Assembly: GCA_041984585.1 (NCBI GenBank)
Contig: JBHIXX010000006.1
Span: 1 to 64,000 of the forward strand
Direction: 5' to 3'
DNA: 64,000 nucleotides
Source of the DNA: Pseudolysinimonas_A sp041984585
Lineage (GTDB): Bacteria > Actinomycetota > Actinomycetes > Actinomycetales > Microbacteriaceae
Shown here: one piece after another, positions 26,427-36,106 of the stretch
Numbering within the stretch: the first letter of the stretch is position 1
Layout: each line of letters starts with the position of its first letter
Notes under the pieces: generated by a model
The model's database searches: none
Told to the model about the DNA's origin: nothing
The model's input: the letters and a program-made list of their open reading frames with translations, nothing else
Position numbers and translations under genes: made by a program

Positions 26427-27181
26427 CACGGTCGCCCTCCGTTCACGATCAGCAACTCTCCGGTGGTGTAGCTCGCGGCGGGACTCGCGAGATAGACCGC
26501 GGCGCCCGCGATCTCCTCGGGGCGGGCGACCCGCCCCATCGGCACCGTCGGGACGATCGCGCGGTGGGCGTCGTTGCGGGGCTCGCCGTCCTCGCTCACC
26601 AGACCCGGGCAGAGCGCATTCACCCGCACGTCCGGGGCACACTCGACGGCGAGGAAGCGGGTCAGCATCCAGAGGGCGGACTTGCTCACGCCGTAGGGCC
26701 CGAGATTCGGCGTCGGCTGCAGGCCCGAACCGGAGACGAGGTTGATCACGGCGCCCGTCGGCGACTCGCGCAGCTTCGGCATCAGCTCGCGACACAGCCG
26801 CAGCGGGGCCCAGAGGTTGGTGGCGAACACCTCCGCCCAGACGTCGTCGGGGGCCTCCAGAAGCGGTGCCGGCCGCCCCGTGGTGTGTGCGTTGTTGACG
26901 AGGATGTCGAGCGGAAGACCGCGCAGCTCGTCGACGACGGCGTCGAGACCGACCGGGGTGGAGACGTCGGCGGCGATCGTCGTCACCTGCACTCCGCTCG
27001 CCAGGCGGATGGATGCGGCCGTCGCGGAGAGCCGCTCCGGGTCGCGAGCGACCAACGCGAGGTCGGCGCCCGCGTCGGCGAAGGCGACCGCGATCGCCCG
27101 ACCGACGTTGCGGCTTGCGCCCGTGATGAGCGCCGTCCGACCGTCGAGTCGGAACGACGGCGGTGCGGGGGAATCGACCAT
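26423..27181 (-). CDS. Short-chain dehydrogenase/reductase
   Basis: A 252-residue SDR. The cofactor motif is ALITGASRNVGRAIA at about residue 18, with NNAHT instead of NNAG. Catalytic residues are Ser in NLVSGSG and YGVSK. The C-terminal VPMGRVARPEEIAGAAVYLASPAAS (two parts) and LIVNGGRPW are typical. Arg in ARDPERL suggests NADP(H) or NAD(H) cannot be separated by eye. It probably oxidises a 3-hydroxyacyl-CoA or a ring alcohol in the island pathway. The GTGA-coupled crotonase follows. Confidence 0.93.
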   Translation of the reverse strand: MVDSPAPPSFRLDGRTALITGASRNVGRAIAVAFADAGADLALVARDPERLSATAASIRLASGVQVTTIAADVSTPVGLDAVVDELRGLPLDILVNNAHTTGRPAPLLEAPDDVWAEVFATNLWAPLRLCRELMPKLRESPTGAVINLVSGSGLQPTPNLGPYGVSKSALWMLTRFLAVECAPDVRVNALCPGLVSEDGEPRNDAHRAIVPTVPMGRVARPEEIAGAAVYLASPAASYTTGELLIVNGGRPW

Positions 27182-27213
27182 GGGACCTCCAGAGTTGCGA
27201 TGGATGGCGCGGA

Positions 27214-28056
27214 TCAGCCGCCGAGATCGGGAGCCAGGTCGAGCCGGCCGTTCGCGTGCACCCGGCGATCGCCGACCCGGGTCTCGAAATGCACCGTGTC
27301 GCCGGCACGGACGGCGCTCACGATGAGCTCCTCCCCGGGGACCACGGGGGCGACGAACCGGACATCGACCCCGCGGATCGCGCCCCACCGTCGCCCGGCC
27401 AGGTCGCGCGCGACACGATGCACGACCATGCCGAGCGCGCACAACCCGTGCAGGATCGGACGGTCGAAGCCGACCGCGCGGGCGGCATCCGGATCGAGGT
27501 GGAGCGGATTCTGGTCCCCGGTCTGCGCGTAGAGCACGGCTTGACTCTCGAGCGTCGGAACCCGCACCTCGGTCGGCTCGCCGTTCGGAAGCGAACTCGG
27601 TTCGGGTGCCGCGAACGGCGAGCCGACCGAGGCTCCGCGGATCACGCTCGTCACGACGTTGCGGGCGACCATGCGCCCAGACTCGTCATGGCTCGTCGTC
27701 TCACGACGCACCAGCACGCCGCTACGCACGTCGCCGATCTCGAGGATCCGCGACCGACTCGTCCCGGACGCCGTCGACGGCAGCGGGCCGGGGAGTTCGA
27801 GAGTGTGGCCCGCGTAGAGTACGTCGAGCGGGTCGTAGGCGAGTCCGGGCAGCGCGACGCTGCGGAGACTGTGCGCATCCGCCAGCAGCGTCGCGAACGT
27901 CCCGAGCGCCCGCGGGTCGTGCTCGCGAACCAGGTCCAGGTCGTCGCGATCCATCACATCGACAGGGGCACCGACGGCGAGCGCATAGCGCCGCACCTCC
28001 GCCGGCCCCCAGCTCCACGTCACCGGTGGGAAGTCGGGTTGTTCGATCACGGTCAT
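27214..28056 (-). CDS. MaoC-type dehydratase (double hot-dog, hydratase 2 type)
   Basis: A 280-residue protein with two hot-dog halves. The C-terminal half has the hydratase-2 motif QTGDQNPLHLDPDAARAVG with catalytic Asp and His, followed by PILHGLCALGMVVHRVARD. The N-terminal half is a degenerate FAS1-like domain (VGAPVDVMDRDDLDLV). This class hydrates 2-enoyl-CoA with R stereochemistry, including branched or bulky substrates. The ATG overlaps the MFS stop by one base (TGATG). Confidence 0.9.
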   Translation of the reverse strand: MTVIEQPDFPPVTWSWGPAEVRRYALAVGAPVDVMDRDDLDLVREHDPRALGTFATLLADAHSLRSVALPGLAYDPLDVLYAGHTLELPGPLPSTASGTSRSRILEIGDVRSGVLVRRETTSHDESGRMVARNVVTSVIRGASVGSPFAAPEPSSLPNGEPTEVRVPTLESQAVLYAQTGDQNPLHLDPDAARAVGFDRPILHGLCALGMVVHRVARDLAGRRWGAIRGVDVRFVAPVVPGEELIVSAVRAGDTVHFETRVGDRRVHANGRLDLAPDLGG

Positions 28057-29270
28057 CAGGACGCCACCTCCGGGGCTTGCGCGAGGATCTCCGACGTGCG
28101 GCGGTTGAGCGAACGCCCGAACAGCAGCGCCGCGGCGATCGCCAAGACGAGCACGACGGCCTGGAACAGCCAGCCGAGCGCGTAGCCGCCCAACTCGACG
28201 AGGCCTCCGAACGCTAGCGGACCGAGCGCGAGCCCGACGAAGAAGCCCCGGAGCATGCGCGAGGCGGAGATCCCCACGGCGTTGCGTCGCACGTTGCGCA
28301 TGATCGTCACCATCCCCAGCGCGTTCCAGCCGACGATTGACAGCCCCCCGAGCATCGCGGCGGGCCACATGAGCCAGGTCGCCAACGGCGCGAGCAGACA
28401 CAGGATGGCCGACAGCGCGCCGATCGCTCCGAGGAGCCCGAGCAGGCGCCCGGGCGGGACCCCGCTTTCGCTCAGGCGCGCCCAGACGACGCGCGCGACG
28501 ACCGAGGCGATCGCGAACGCCGCGAACACCAGTCCCGCCAGGACTTCGTTGTATCCGAGCGAATGTGCGTAGATCACATAGAAGCCGTTGCAGATGCCGG
28601 TGGCGACTCCGAGCAGCAGGGCGTAGCGGGAGATCCACCCCAACCACCGCAGCCGACGCGGCTCAAGGTGCTCCCCCTCTGGTTCGAGTTCGAGCACGGC
28701 GCGCGACGAGCGGCGGGCCGCGAGCACGGTCGCGACCGCCAGGACAGGCACCACCGCCGCAGCGAGCGAGGCGAGGTGCCAGCCGAGCAGGACCGCGAGC
28801 CCCGGGAGGACCACCCCGAGATAGAGCCCGGCACCGGTCGCGCCGGACTGCTTGACTCCCGTGGCGAAGGCGCGCGAATCGGGCGGGATGCGGTGCGCGA
28901 TCATCCCGTTGCTGCCCGGATTCGCGGCGGCCATCGCGACACCCGCGAACACCGCCGACACCACGAGCGCGGGCAACACGAAGCTCGCGGCCAGCAGCAG
29001 CGTCGCCAGGAGCGAGCAGATGGATCCCGCGATCACGACGAACATCGGATCGACCCGATCCGAGATCCGTCCGATCGGTCCGCTCGAGATCGCCGCGACG
29101 GTGTACAGGCCGCCGAAGAGCAGACCCATGGCACCTGCGCTCAGATGCAGGTCGGAGACCAGGAACGGCGACAGGGTCGCGTAGGAGTACGTGCCGGTCG
29201 CACCCGTCGCCATCGCCAGCGAGAGCGAGGAGATCAGAAGGGGCCCGCCGTTGCGGGACTCGCGCGCCAT
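28056..29270 (-). CDS. MFS transporter
   Basis: A 404-residue major facilitator protein with 12 hydrophobic segments in two halves. The loop motif between helices 2 and 3 reads GPIGRISDRVDPM, a standard MFS A-motif variant. It sits inside the operon, one base from the CoA-transferase stop and overlapping the MaoC gene. It is a good candidate for uptake or efflux of the carboxylic acid that the operon degrades. No signal peptide. Substrate unknown. Confidence 0.9.
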   Translation of the reverse strand: MARESRNGGPLLISSLSLAMATGATGTYSYATLSPFLVSDLHLSAGAMGLLFGGLYTVAAISSGPIGRISDRVDPMFVVIAGSICSLLATLLLAASFVLPALVVSAVFAGVAMAAANPGSNGMIAHRIPPDSRAFATGVKQSGATGAGLYLGVVLPGLAVLLGWHLASLAAAVVPVLAVATVLAARRSSRAVLELEPEGEHLEPRRLRWLGWISRYALLLGVATGICNGFYVIYAHSLGYNEVLAGLVFAAFAIASVVARVVWARLSESGVPPGRLLGLLGAIGALSAILCLLAPLATWLMWPAAMLGGLSIVGWNALGMVTIMRNVRRNAVGISASRMLRGFFVGLALGPLAFGGLVELGGYALGWLFQAVVLVLAIAAALLFGRSLNRRTSEILAQAPEVAS

Positions 29271-29271
29271 C

Positions 29272-30495
29272 CTAGTGCGCTCGACGCGCGCGGAACGTCG
29301 CGCTCCGCCGCGACGACTCGCGCGTGGTGATCTCGTCGATCAGGGCCTGGTCAGCGCCGAGCTGGGGAGCCGTGCGGCGGGGCACACGGGGCGAACCGCT
29401 GATCTTGATCGGGTTGCCCGCCACGGTGAGCGTTCCGACGACCGGATCCTCGACGTCGATGAGCATCTCGCGGACGGCGACCTGCGGATCGTCGAAGAGC
29501 TGCGAGACGTCCTGGACGGGGCCTGCGGGGACGCCGGCGCTCGACAGTACCAAGGTCACGTCGTGCGCGGTCTTGTCGGATGCCCACTCCTCGATCAAGG
29601 GGCGTAGGACCGTCTCCTGATTCGCCGCGCGCGACAACCCGGTCGCCAGGTCCGGCGCATTCGCGAGGTCGTCGCGACCGATCGCGGTGCAAAACTTTCG
29701 CCAGATCGCGTCGCTCGCGATCCCGATCGCGACCCAGCCGTCGCTCGTGCGGAACGCGCCATACGGCGCCGAGGTGGGGCTCAGTCCGCGCCGCGGGAGC
29801 TGGCCGAAGTGGGAGACGTGGCCGATCAGCTGCTCGTTCATCGCCACCATGGCGTCGTACATCGCGGTGTCGACGTGCTGACCCTCCCCGGAGATCTCGA
29901 CGGCGCGCAGCGCCAGCACGACGCCGAACGCGGCGAGCATGCCGGCGAGCTGGTCCGCGATCGGCGACCCGAGATACATCGGCGGGTCGCCCTCCTCGCC
30001 GACCCGGAGCATCGCCCCGCTCATCGCCTGCGCGACGATGTCGAACGCGGGCAGATGCATGTACGGACCCGGCGGCAGCACGTCGCCGTGGCCGAACCCG
30101 GAGATCGTGGCGTAGACGAGTCGCGGATTCCGCTCACGCAGCACCTCCCACCCGAGCCCGAGCCGCTCCATCGCGCCCGGGCGCAGATTCTCCCAGACGA
30201 CATCCGCCTTCTCGACGAGCCGCAGGAAGGTCTCCCGCCCCTCCGAGGACTTCAGGTCGAGCACGACGCTGCGCTTGTTGCGGTTCACCCGGAGGAAGGC
30301 ATAGCTCATCGCCCCGTCTTCCGACGTATAGTTCGGGGTCGCGACGCGATAGCCGTCACCCTCCGGCGGCTCGACCTTGACCACCTCTGCCCCGAAATCC
30401 CCGAGGATCATGCTGCCGTAGGGGCCCGAGAGGAAGTTCTCGATCGCGAGAACCGTGATCCCCGAGAGCGGCCCCGTCGCCTCCGACGCGTTCAC
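29272..30495 (-). CDS. CaiB/BaiF CoA-transferase family III
   Basis: A 407-residue class III CoA-transferase. The N-terminal VLAIENFLSGPYGSMILGDFGAEVVKVE is split as VLAIENFLSGPYGSM and DFGAEVVKVEPPEGD. NRNKRSVVLDLKS follows. The nucleophile aspartate is in HLPAFDIVAQAMSG. It exchanges CoA between an acyl-CoA donor and a free acid. Start GTG 30495 overlaps the LLM gene stop (GTGA). It is closely similar in layout to the protein at 36103-37320 (same AFD-I-QAMSG block), so the two may be paralogues or subunits. Confidence 0.93.
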   Translation of the reverse strand: MNASEATGPLSGITVLAIENFLSGPYGSMILGDFGAEVVKVEPPEGDGYRVATPNYTSEDGAMSYAFLRVNRNKRSVVLDLKSSEGRETFLRLVEKADVVWENLRPGAMERLGLGWEVLRERNPRLVYATISGFGHGDVLPPGPYMHLPAFDIVAQAMSGAMLRVGEEGDPPMYLGSPIADQLAGMLAAFGVVLALRAVEISGEGQHVDTAMYDAMVAMNEQLIGHVSHFGQLPRRGLSPTSAPYGAFRTSDGWVAIGIASDAIWRKFCTAIGRDDLANAPDLATGLSRAANQETVLRPLIEEWASDKTAHDVTLVLSSAGVPAGPVQDVSQLFDDPQVAVREMLIDVEDPVVGTLTVAGNPIKISGSPRVPRRTAPQLGADQALIDEITTRESSRRSATFRARRAH

Positions 30496-31430
30496 GTCTT
30501 CTCCCTTCCTGCACGCATCCAGCCGACCGAGATCTCCCCGGCCGATTCGAGCGATGCCAACAGATTCTCCGGCGCGGCGAGCGGTCGCACGACGACATCC
30601 GTCGCCCCGGCCTCGACGTACTCCAGCAGGCGCGCGCGGACCGCCTCGACCGATCCGTAGGGCACCGTCCGGTCCACCGTCGCGGTCATGTCCCGGTGGT
30701 ACTGGGCCGAGAGGTACTCGATCGCCCGTTCGCGCGCCGCGGTGGCGTTCGGGTCGAGGTACACGAAGACGTGGGCGATGACCCGTGACGTGCGGTCCGG
30801 GGCGAGCTCGGCGAGTCGGGCGACGCCCGCGGCGACGCGCTCCGGGTGCATCAGGTAGGGCATCCATCCGTCACCGAGGGTCGCCGCGCGGCGCAGCCCG
30901 ACCTCCGAGCGACCGCCGACGATCACCGGGATGTCCCCACGCACCGGCGTCGGAAGCACCCTCGCGGCGTCGAAGTCGAAGTCGGCATCGTGGCGATCGA
31001 CCTCGGCACCGCTCCAGAACTCGCGCAGCAGCCGGATCGTGGTGTCGGCACGCGGCCCACGTCGACGCAGCGGCACGCCCGCCGAGGTGAAGTCGGCCTC
31101 GAACTCGCCGCCCACGCCGATCCCGAGGATCACCCGCCCACCGCTCAGGTAGTCGAGCGAGGCGAACGCCCGGGCGGTCGCCGCCGGCGCACGCAAGGGC
31201 AGCAGGTAGACCCCGGTGGCGAGACCGATCCTCGTGGTTCGAGCAGAGACCGCGGACAGCAGTGCGACCGGGTCGAGCAGCGGGTGCGACCACGACACGT
31301 GGTCGTTGACCCAGTAGTGATCGAACCCGAGCTCCTCCGCTCGGCGGCCGTACTCGAGCACCTCTGCGGCGGAGGGGAAGCCCAGGGTGCCCGGGCCGAA
31401 CCCGACCCCGAGCGCCGAGCCGGTGGTCAT
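30492..31430 (-). CDS. LLM class flavin-dependent oxidoreductase
   Basis: A 312-residue luciferase-like TIM barrel. Motifs are LGFDHYWVNDHVSW, RIGLATGVYLLPLRAP, GGRVILGIGVGGEF and VIVGGRSEVGLRRAA, typical of F420- or FMN-dependent family members. ATGA coupling on both sides places it firmly in the acyl-CoA operon. In terpene and ring-lactone pathways such enzymes act as Baeyer-Villiger monooxygenases or as F420 dehydrogenases; either could open a ring before beta-oxidation. The specific reaction is inference. Confidence 0.9.
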   Translation of the reverse strand: MTTGSALGVGFGPGTLGFPSAAEVLEYGRRAEELGFDHYWVNDHVSWSHPLLDPVALLSAVSARTTRIGLATGVYLLPLRAPAATARAFASLDYLSGGRVILGIGVGGEFEADFTSAGVPLRRRGPRADTTIRLLREFWSGAEVDRHDADFDFDAARVLPTPVRGDIPVIVGGRSEVGLRRAATLGDGWMPYLMHPERVAAGVARLAELAPDRTSRVIAHVFVYLDPNATAARERAIEYLSAQYHRDMTATVDRTVPYGSVEAVRARLLEYVEAGATDVVVRPLAAPENLLASLESAGEISVGWMRAGREKT

Positions 31431-32617
31431 CGGACGACACCCGACTCGAGGAGCCGTTGGATCTCCGCCTCGCTGAACCCGGCGGCGGACATGACCTCGC
31501 GGGTGTGCGCCCCGAGGCCCGGGGCAGGGGCCGTGGGCAGGTCCGGCGTGTCGGCGAACTTGAACGGCGAGCGGATCCGATCGTGGGCCCCGGGGCCGCC
31601 GAGGAGACCGCGGGCACGGAAGTGGGAGTCGTCGAGGGCGGCCTCGATGCTGTGGCACGGCGCCGCGGGGATCCCGCCGGCGCGGAAGATCTCGAACCAC
31701 TCGTCGACCCCGCGGGTCGCGATGATGCCGCGCAGGCGCCCGTCGAGTTCCGCGAAGGCGTCGGGATCGTGCTGCCGGCCGACGTCCTCGCGCAGTTCCA
31801 GAACGGTGCAGAGGCGCTCCCAGAAGACCGGCTCGAGGCAGCCGAGGCTGAGCCACTCCCCGTCCGCCGTCGGGTACACGCCGTAGCCCGGGATGCCGCC
31901 CGTGACGGGCAGACCGTCCGGAACGGGGTCGGACCCCGTGGCGAGGAACCACTGGGCACGCGTCTGCTGCCAGTAGAGCGCACCCTCGGCCATGCTGAGA
32001 TCGAGGTAGTCGCCCGTCCCGCTCACCGAGCGGCGCACGAGCGCCGCGAGGATCCCGGAGACGGCGAGCAGAGCGCCGCCGCCGATGTCGGCGATCGGCA
32101 ACCACGGGATGCGGGGAGCGTCGCGCCCCCCGAAGTAGCGCAGGATGCCGGCGAGCGCCTGATAGTTGATGTCGTGCCCGGGGAGGTCGGCATACGGGCC
32201 GTCCTGCCCGTAGCCGGAGATCGAGACGTAGACCAGACCGGGGTTCACGGCGCGCAGATCGCTCGGGCCGATGCCGAGGTCGTCGACGAGCCCCGGGCGG
32301 AACCCCTCGAGGACCACGTCGTAGTCCGCGGCGAGTCGCCGGATGAGGTCACGGCCTTCCTCGGCCTTGAGATCGACCGCGATCGAGCGCTTGTTGCGAT
32401 TGATCATGCCGAATCGGTACGCCTCCCCGGACTCGGCCCGCGGAGCGCTCGCACGCTCCGGGTCGCCGCCGCGCGGATGCTCGACCTTGAGGACCTCGGC
32501 GCCGAGGTCGGCCAGCACCATCGTCGCGAACGGTCCCGGGAGGATCCGCGTGAGATCCAGGACGCGGATCCCGGCCAGCGGTGCGTCAGTCGAGGTCATC
32601 GGGGCTCCTGTCGTCAT
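31427..32617 (-). CDS. CaiB/BaiF CoA-transferase (alpha-methylacyl-CoA racemase-like)
   Basis: A 396-residue family III protein. It has VLDLTRILPGPFATMVLADL and INRNKRSIAVDLK. The block around the catalytic Asp reads LPGHDINYQALAG, the form characteristic of alpha-methylacyl-CoA racemases (Asp with a nearby His). It may therefore epimerise a 2-methyl-branched acyl-CoA rather than transfer CoA. It overlaps its neighbours by four bases on both sides. Either function fits a branched or alicyclic substrate. Confidence 0.9.
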   Translation of the reverse strand: MTTGAPMTSTDAPLAGIRVLDLTRILPGPFATMVLADLGAEVLKVEHPRGGDPERASAPRAESGEAYRFGMINRNKRSIAVDLKAEEGRDLIRRLAADYDVVLEGFRPGLVDDLGIGPSDLRAVNPGLVYVSISGYGQDGPYADLPGHDINYQALAGILRYFGGRDAPRIPWLPIADIGGGALLAVSGILAALVRRSVSGTGDYLDLSMAEGALYWQQTRAQWFLATGSDPVPDGLPVTGGIPGYGVYPTADGEWLSLGCLEPVFWERLCTVLELREDVGRQHDPDAFAELDGRLRGIIATRGVDEWFEIFRAGGIPAAPCHSIEAALDDSHFRARGLLGGPGAHDRIRSPFKFADTPDLPTAPAPGLGAHTREVMSAAGFSEAEIQRLLESGVVR

Positions 32618-33828
32618 GTCAGGACCCCCGCGGCGCGCAGGTCCAGGATCTCATCGGGGTCAAGGCCGCCGATCTCGCGCAGCACCTCGTCGGTGTCGGC
32701 CCCGAGCAGCGGGGCGGGGCCCGCGAGACTCCCGGGGGTCCGGGTCAGATGCGGAGTCGGTGCGGTGTAGACGCTCTTGCCCATCACCGGGTGGTCCAGC
32801 CACTGCACCGCTCCGGCGCTCACCAGGCCCCCGACGTCGTCGAGCAGCTCATCAGCGGTGCGAACCGGCGAGGCGGCGATGCGGGCTGCGACGAGCGCCG
32901 CGGCGAGCTCGTCGGCGTCGCGGTCGGCCGTCCACGCGGCGATCGCGCGCTCGATCTCGTCCTCGTGCGCCTTCCGGCCCGCGAGGCGGGCGTAGTCCGG
33001 TACGCGCAGCGCGGGGAGGTCGCAGATCGCGGTGAAGGCGGCCCAGCGCTCGTCGTCCATCACGGAGATCGCGATCCAGCGGTCGTGACCGCGGGTCGGG
33101 AAGACCCCGTGCGGTGCGGCATGCGGGATGCGGTTGCCGCTGCGATGCGGCGTCCGCCCGGTGTCGGCCATCTCGATCGCGGGTCCGATGACGTTGAGGG
33201 TGGATTCGAGCTGCGAAAGCTCGATCCGCTGCCCGTCGCCGGTCGCGTCGCGGTGCAGCACGGCGGCGAGGATGGCCACCACGGCGTGCATCGGGTTCGG
33301 CACGTGGTCGGGGTAGTTGGTCCCCGTTCCGACCGGCTCGCGATCGGGGTAGCCGCACAGCTCGTGCAGCCCGCACAGCGCGACCAGGGTCGCTCCGAAT
33401 CCGGAGAAGGTCGCGTGCGGGCCGGATTCGCCCTGCATCGGCATGGCGAGATAGATGAGATCCGGCCGGACGGTGATCAGGTCCTCGTACCCCAACCGCC
33501 ACTTCTCCATGGTTCCGGGGCGGAAGCTCTGGGTGCAGACGTCGGATCGTGCGGCAAGGCGCAGGACGACCTCCCGCGCCCGCGGATGACTCATGTCGAG
33601 CGCGACGCTGCGCTTGCCCGCGTTCCGATCGGCGAAGTATCCGGATCGCTCGAGGGGCGCGTCGCCCGGGGCGAAGGGCGCCGTGCGGCGCAGCGGGTCG
33701 GGCCGGGTGGCCGACTCGATCTTGATCACCTCCGCACCGAACTCCGCGAGGATCTTGGTGCCGATCGGACCGGCACCCACCCAGGTGAAGTCGAGCACGC
33801 GGAGACCCGCGAGCGGTGCCGCGGTCAC
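32614..33828 (-). CDS. CaiB/BaiF CoA-transferase family III, catalytic Asp not evident
   Basis: A 404-residue member of the family: VLDFTWVGAGPIGTKILAEF, NAGKRSVALDMSHP and TMEKWRLGYEDL. Where other members have the nucleophile Asp, this one reads FSGFGATLVALCGLHELCG, with no acidic residue. It may be the non-catalytic half of a heteromeric transferase with the adjacent gene at 33825-34931, comparable in concept to BbsE/BbsF. GTGA-coupled to both neighbours. Confidence 0.88.
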   Translation of the reverse strand: MTAAPLAGLRVLDFTWVGAGPIGTKILAEFGAEVIKIESATRPDPLRRTAPFAPGDAPLERSGYFADRNAGKRSVALDMSHPRAREVVLRLAARSDVCTQSFRPGTMEKWRLGYEDLITVRPDLIYLAMPMQGESGPHATFSGFGATLVALCGLHELCGYPDREPVGTGTNYPDHVPNPMHAVVAILAAVLHRDATGDGQRIELSQLESTLNVIGPAIEMADTGRTPHRSGNRIPHAAPHGVFPTRGHDRWIAISVMDDERWAAFTAICDLPALRVPDYARLAGRKAHEDEIERAIAAWTADRDADELAAALVAARIAASPVRTADELLDDVGGLVSAGAVQWLDHPVMGKSVYTAPTPHLTRTPGSLAGPAPLLGADTDEVLREIGGLDPDEILDLRAAGVLT

Positions 33829-34931
33829 AGGGTCACCCCGGTCGGTTCGAGCAAACTCCACGGCGTGGCGGAGAGCCGGTACGGTGCGCCGACCAGTCGC
33901 CGATCGCCCTCGCGCACGAAGAAGTCCCGCGCGGCGAGGTGCTCGCTCGCCAACAGATCCTCGGGGCTGTTCACCGGGCAGACCGCGATGTTGCGCCGCT
34001 GGGCCTCGACGTAGAGATCGGCTTTCGTCCGCGCGGCGGCGAAGTCCTCGAAGATCCGGCGGAATGCGACCTGCGCGTCGGGAGTGCGGCGGAACTCGTG
34101 ATCGGTCCACTGTGGGTCGTGCAGCATCTCGGCACCGTCGACACCCGCCTCATCGAACCAGGCGAGCAGGTTCGACCAGCCCTGTGCGGTGCTGAGGCGT
34201 CCGACCATGACGTAGACGAACCCGTCGGCGCACGCGTAGACGCCCGTCCCGGCCTCCTGGTACCCCGCCCCCACCCGGCGGCGCACGACGCCCTCGAGGT
34301 CGCTGAACTGCAGGGCGTTCTCCAGAGCGGTCGCCACCGACTCCTGGACGCTGACGCGCACCTCCTGCCCCTGGCCCGACTGGCGGCGGGTCCGCACCGC
34401 GAGCAGACCGCCCACGGCGGCGTACAGGCTGGCCATGCGCAGGCTCTGATCTCCGAAAGCGCGGGTCGGAGCGCGATCGGGCCAGCCGCCGAGAGCGAGG
34501 AACCCGCCCGCCGCGCTCGACACGAGGTCGGTCGCGGGATCCCCGGCGCGGACCCCCTCGACACCCCACGGACTGATCCGCACCCGGACGAGGTCGGCGC
34601 GCGCGGCGACCGGATCCCCGCTCGGCAGACCGACGACGGCGAGCACGTCCGGCGAGCCCGACTCGAGGGTGACGTCGCTCTCGGCGACGAGCGCGGCGAT
34701 CGCCTCGGCGCGCGCTGCATCCTCCTCGGGCAGCGGCACCTCGAACTTTCCGCGGTGCAGGTAGTCCTGCACGACCGGATCGGGGTCGATGTTCCAGTCC
34801 CGCGGAACCAGCGCATCGGGAAGCCGCGCCCTCACCACGCGGGCGCCCAGGCCGGCGTAGAGCCGGCCGGCGTAGGCGCCGCTGTCGTCGCCGATCTCGA
34901 CGACGCGAAGCCCCTCGAGCGCCGCGCTCAC
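33825..34931 (-). CDS. CaiB/BaiF CoA-transferase family III, short divergent member
   Basis: A 368-residue divergent CoA-transferase. The N-terminus (LEGLRVVEIGDDSGAYAGRL) and the loop DYLHRGKFEVPLP are shortened compared with the family. The Asp motif is DPATDLVSSAAGGFLALGG. It lies between the member lacking the Asp and an acyl-CoA dehydrogenase and overlaps both by four bases. Together with 32614-33828 it may form a two-subunit transferase. Confidence 0.87.
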   Translation of the reverse strand: MSAALEGLRVVEIGDDSGAYAGRLYAGLGARVVRARLPDALVPRDWNIDPDPVVQDYLHRGKFEVPLPEEDAARAEAIAALVAESDVTLESGSPDVLAVVGLPSGDPVAARADLVRVRISPWGVEGVRAGDPATDLVSSAAGGFLALGGWPDRAPTRAFGDQSLRMASLYAAVGGLLAVRTRRQSGQGQEVRVSVQESVATALENALQFSDLEGVVRRRVGAGYQEAGTGVYACADGFVYVMVGRLSTAQGWSNLLAWFDEAGVDGAEMLHDPQWTDHEFRRTPDAQVAFRRIFEDFAAARTKADLYVEAQRRNIAVCPVNSPEDLLASEHLAARDFFVREGDRRLVGAPYRLSATPWSLLEPTGVTL

Positions 34932-36106
34932 GCTCGACCCCGCTGCTTGATGGACAGCTTGGCGATCTGGCCGCGGTGGATCTCGGAGGGCCCCTCGAGG
35001 ATCCGGAGCACGCGACTGTTGCGGTACACGAACTCGATCGGCAGTTCCTTGCTGTACCCCATGGCGCCGTGCACCTGGAGGGCGCGATCGACGACCCGGC
35101 TCAGCATCTCGGTGGCCTGCACCTTGATCGCGCTCGCTTCGAGGCGGATGTCGCGCACCCCGCTGTCGAGCATCGCGGCGGCGTCGTGCACCATGAGTCG
35201 CGCCGCGTGCACCTCCATCACGGAGTCGGCGATCATGAACTGGACCGCCTGACGCTGCGACAGCGGTTGGCCGAACGTGTGCCGCTCCTCGCTGTAGCGG
35301 CACATCATGTCGATCATCCGCTGAGCCTGACCGACGCAGCGCGCGCCGATCTCGACCCGGCGCACCCCCAGTCGGTTGGTGAGCGGCGCGAACGCCTCTC
35401 CGATCTCGCCCAGGACGGCGTCGTCGCCCACCCGCACCTCGTCGAAGAACAGGCCGAACGGCCGCTGCTCGCCCATCGTTGGGATCGGCTTGGAGATCTC
35501 GAGGCCCTCGGCGTCGCGGTCGACCAGGAACGCGGTCATCCCGCCACGGGTGCGCTTCTCCGGATCCGTGACGGCGATCACGATGAAGAAGTCGACCTTG
35601 TCGGCCCAGGAGATCCAGAGCTTGCTGCCGTTGATCCGCCAGCCGTCCCCGTCGCGAACCGCGGTCGTCGCGATCCCGCCGGCGTCGGCACCCGCGCCCG
35701 CCTCGGTGAGGGCGAGCGCGGAGGTCTTGTCACCGCGGCACAGCGGGTCGAGGTAGCGCTCGCGTTGCGCCGGGGTCGCCACCGAGTCGAGGTAGGAGAT
35801 GTTGGGGCTCTCCGGCGGCAGACGGAACGGTGTGATCGAGTAGTTGATCTCCTCGACCGCGACTGCCTTCGCCAGAAGGCCCAGCCCAGCGCCGCCGAGC
35901 TCCTCGGGCACCTCGATGCCCCACAGCCCGAGTTCGCGCACCTCCGCGGTGAGTCGCGCCTCGTCATCCGGCTCGATCACGGGCCCGGCGTCGAGCCCGC
36001 GGGCGCTCTCGCGTTCGATGACCGACTTCTCGAGCGGCATCAGCGAACGTCGCGCGAAGTCGCGGGCGACCTGCTGGACGGCCTCGAGTTCTTCCGTTAA
36101 TTTCAC
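34928..36106 (-). CDS. Acyl-CoA dehydrogenase family protein
   Basis: A 392-residue acyl-CoA dehydrogenase. FAD loop ALTEAGAGADAGGIATTA, substrate segment GSKLWISWADKVDFF (Trp-Ile-Ser instead of the usual Ile-Thr/Ser-Asn-G), helix EERHTFGQPLSQRQAVQFM, and catalytic Glu in LRILEGPSEIHRGQIAK. It resembles the caiA/short-branched type. It is the second gene of the 12-gene operon, with GTGA overlaps on both sides. Electrons go to EtfAB from the same island. Confidence 0.94.
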   Translation of the reverse strand: MKLTEELEAVQQVARDFARRSLMPLEKSVIERESARGLDAGPVIEPDDEARLTAEVRELGLWGIEVPEELGGAGLGLLAKAVAVEEINYSITPFRLPPESPNISYLDSVATPAQRERYLDPLCRGDKTSALALTEAGAGADAGGIATTAVRDGDGWRINGSKLWISWADKVDFFIVIAVTDPEKRTRGGMTAFLVDRDAEGLEISKPIPTMGEQRPFGLFFDEVRVGDDAVLGEIGEAFAPLTNRLGVRRVEIGARCVGQAQRMIDMMCRYSEERHTFGQPLSQRQAVQFMIADSVMEVHAARLMVHDAAAMLDSGVRDIRLEASAIKVQATEMLSRVVDRALQVHGAMGYSKELPIEFVYRNSRVLRILEGPSEIHRGQIAKLSIKQRGRA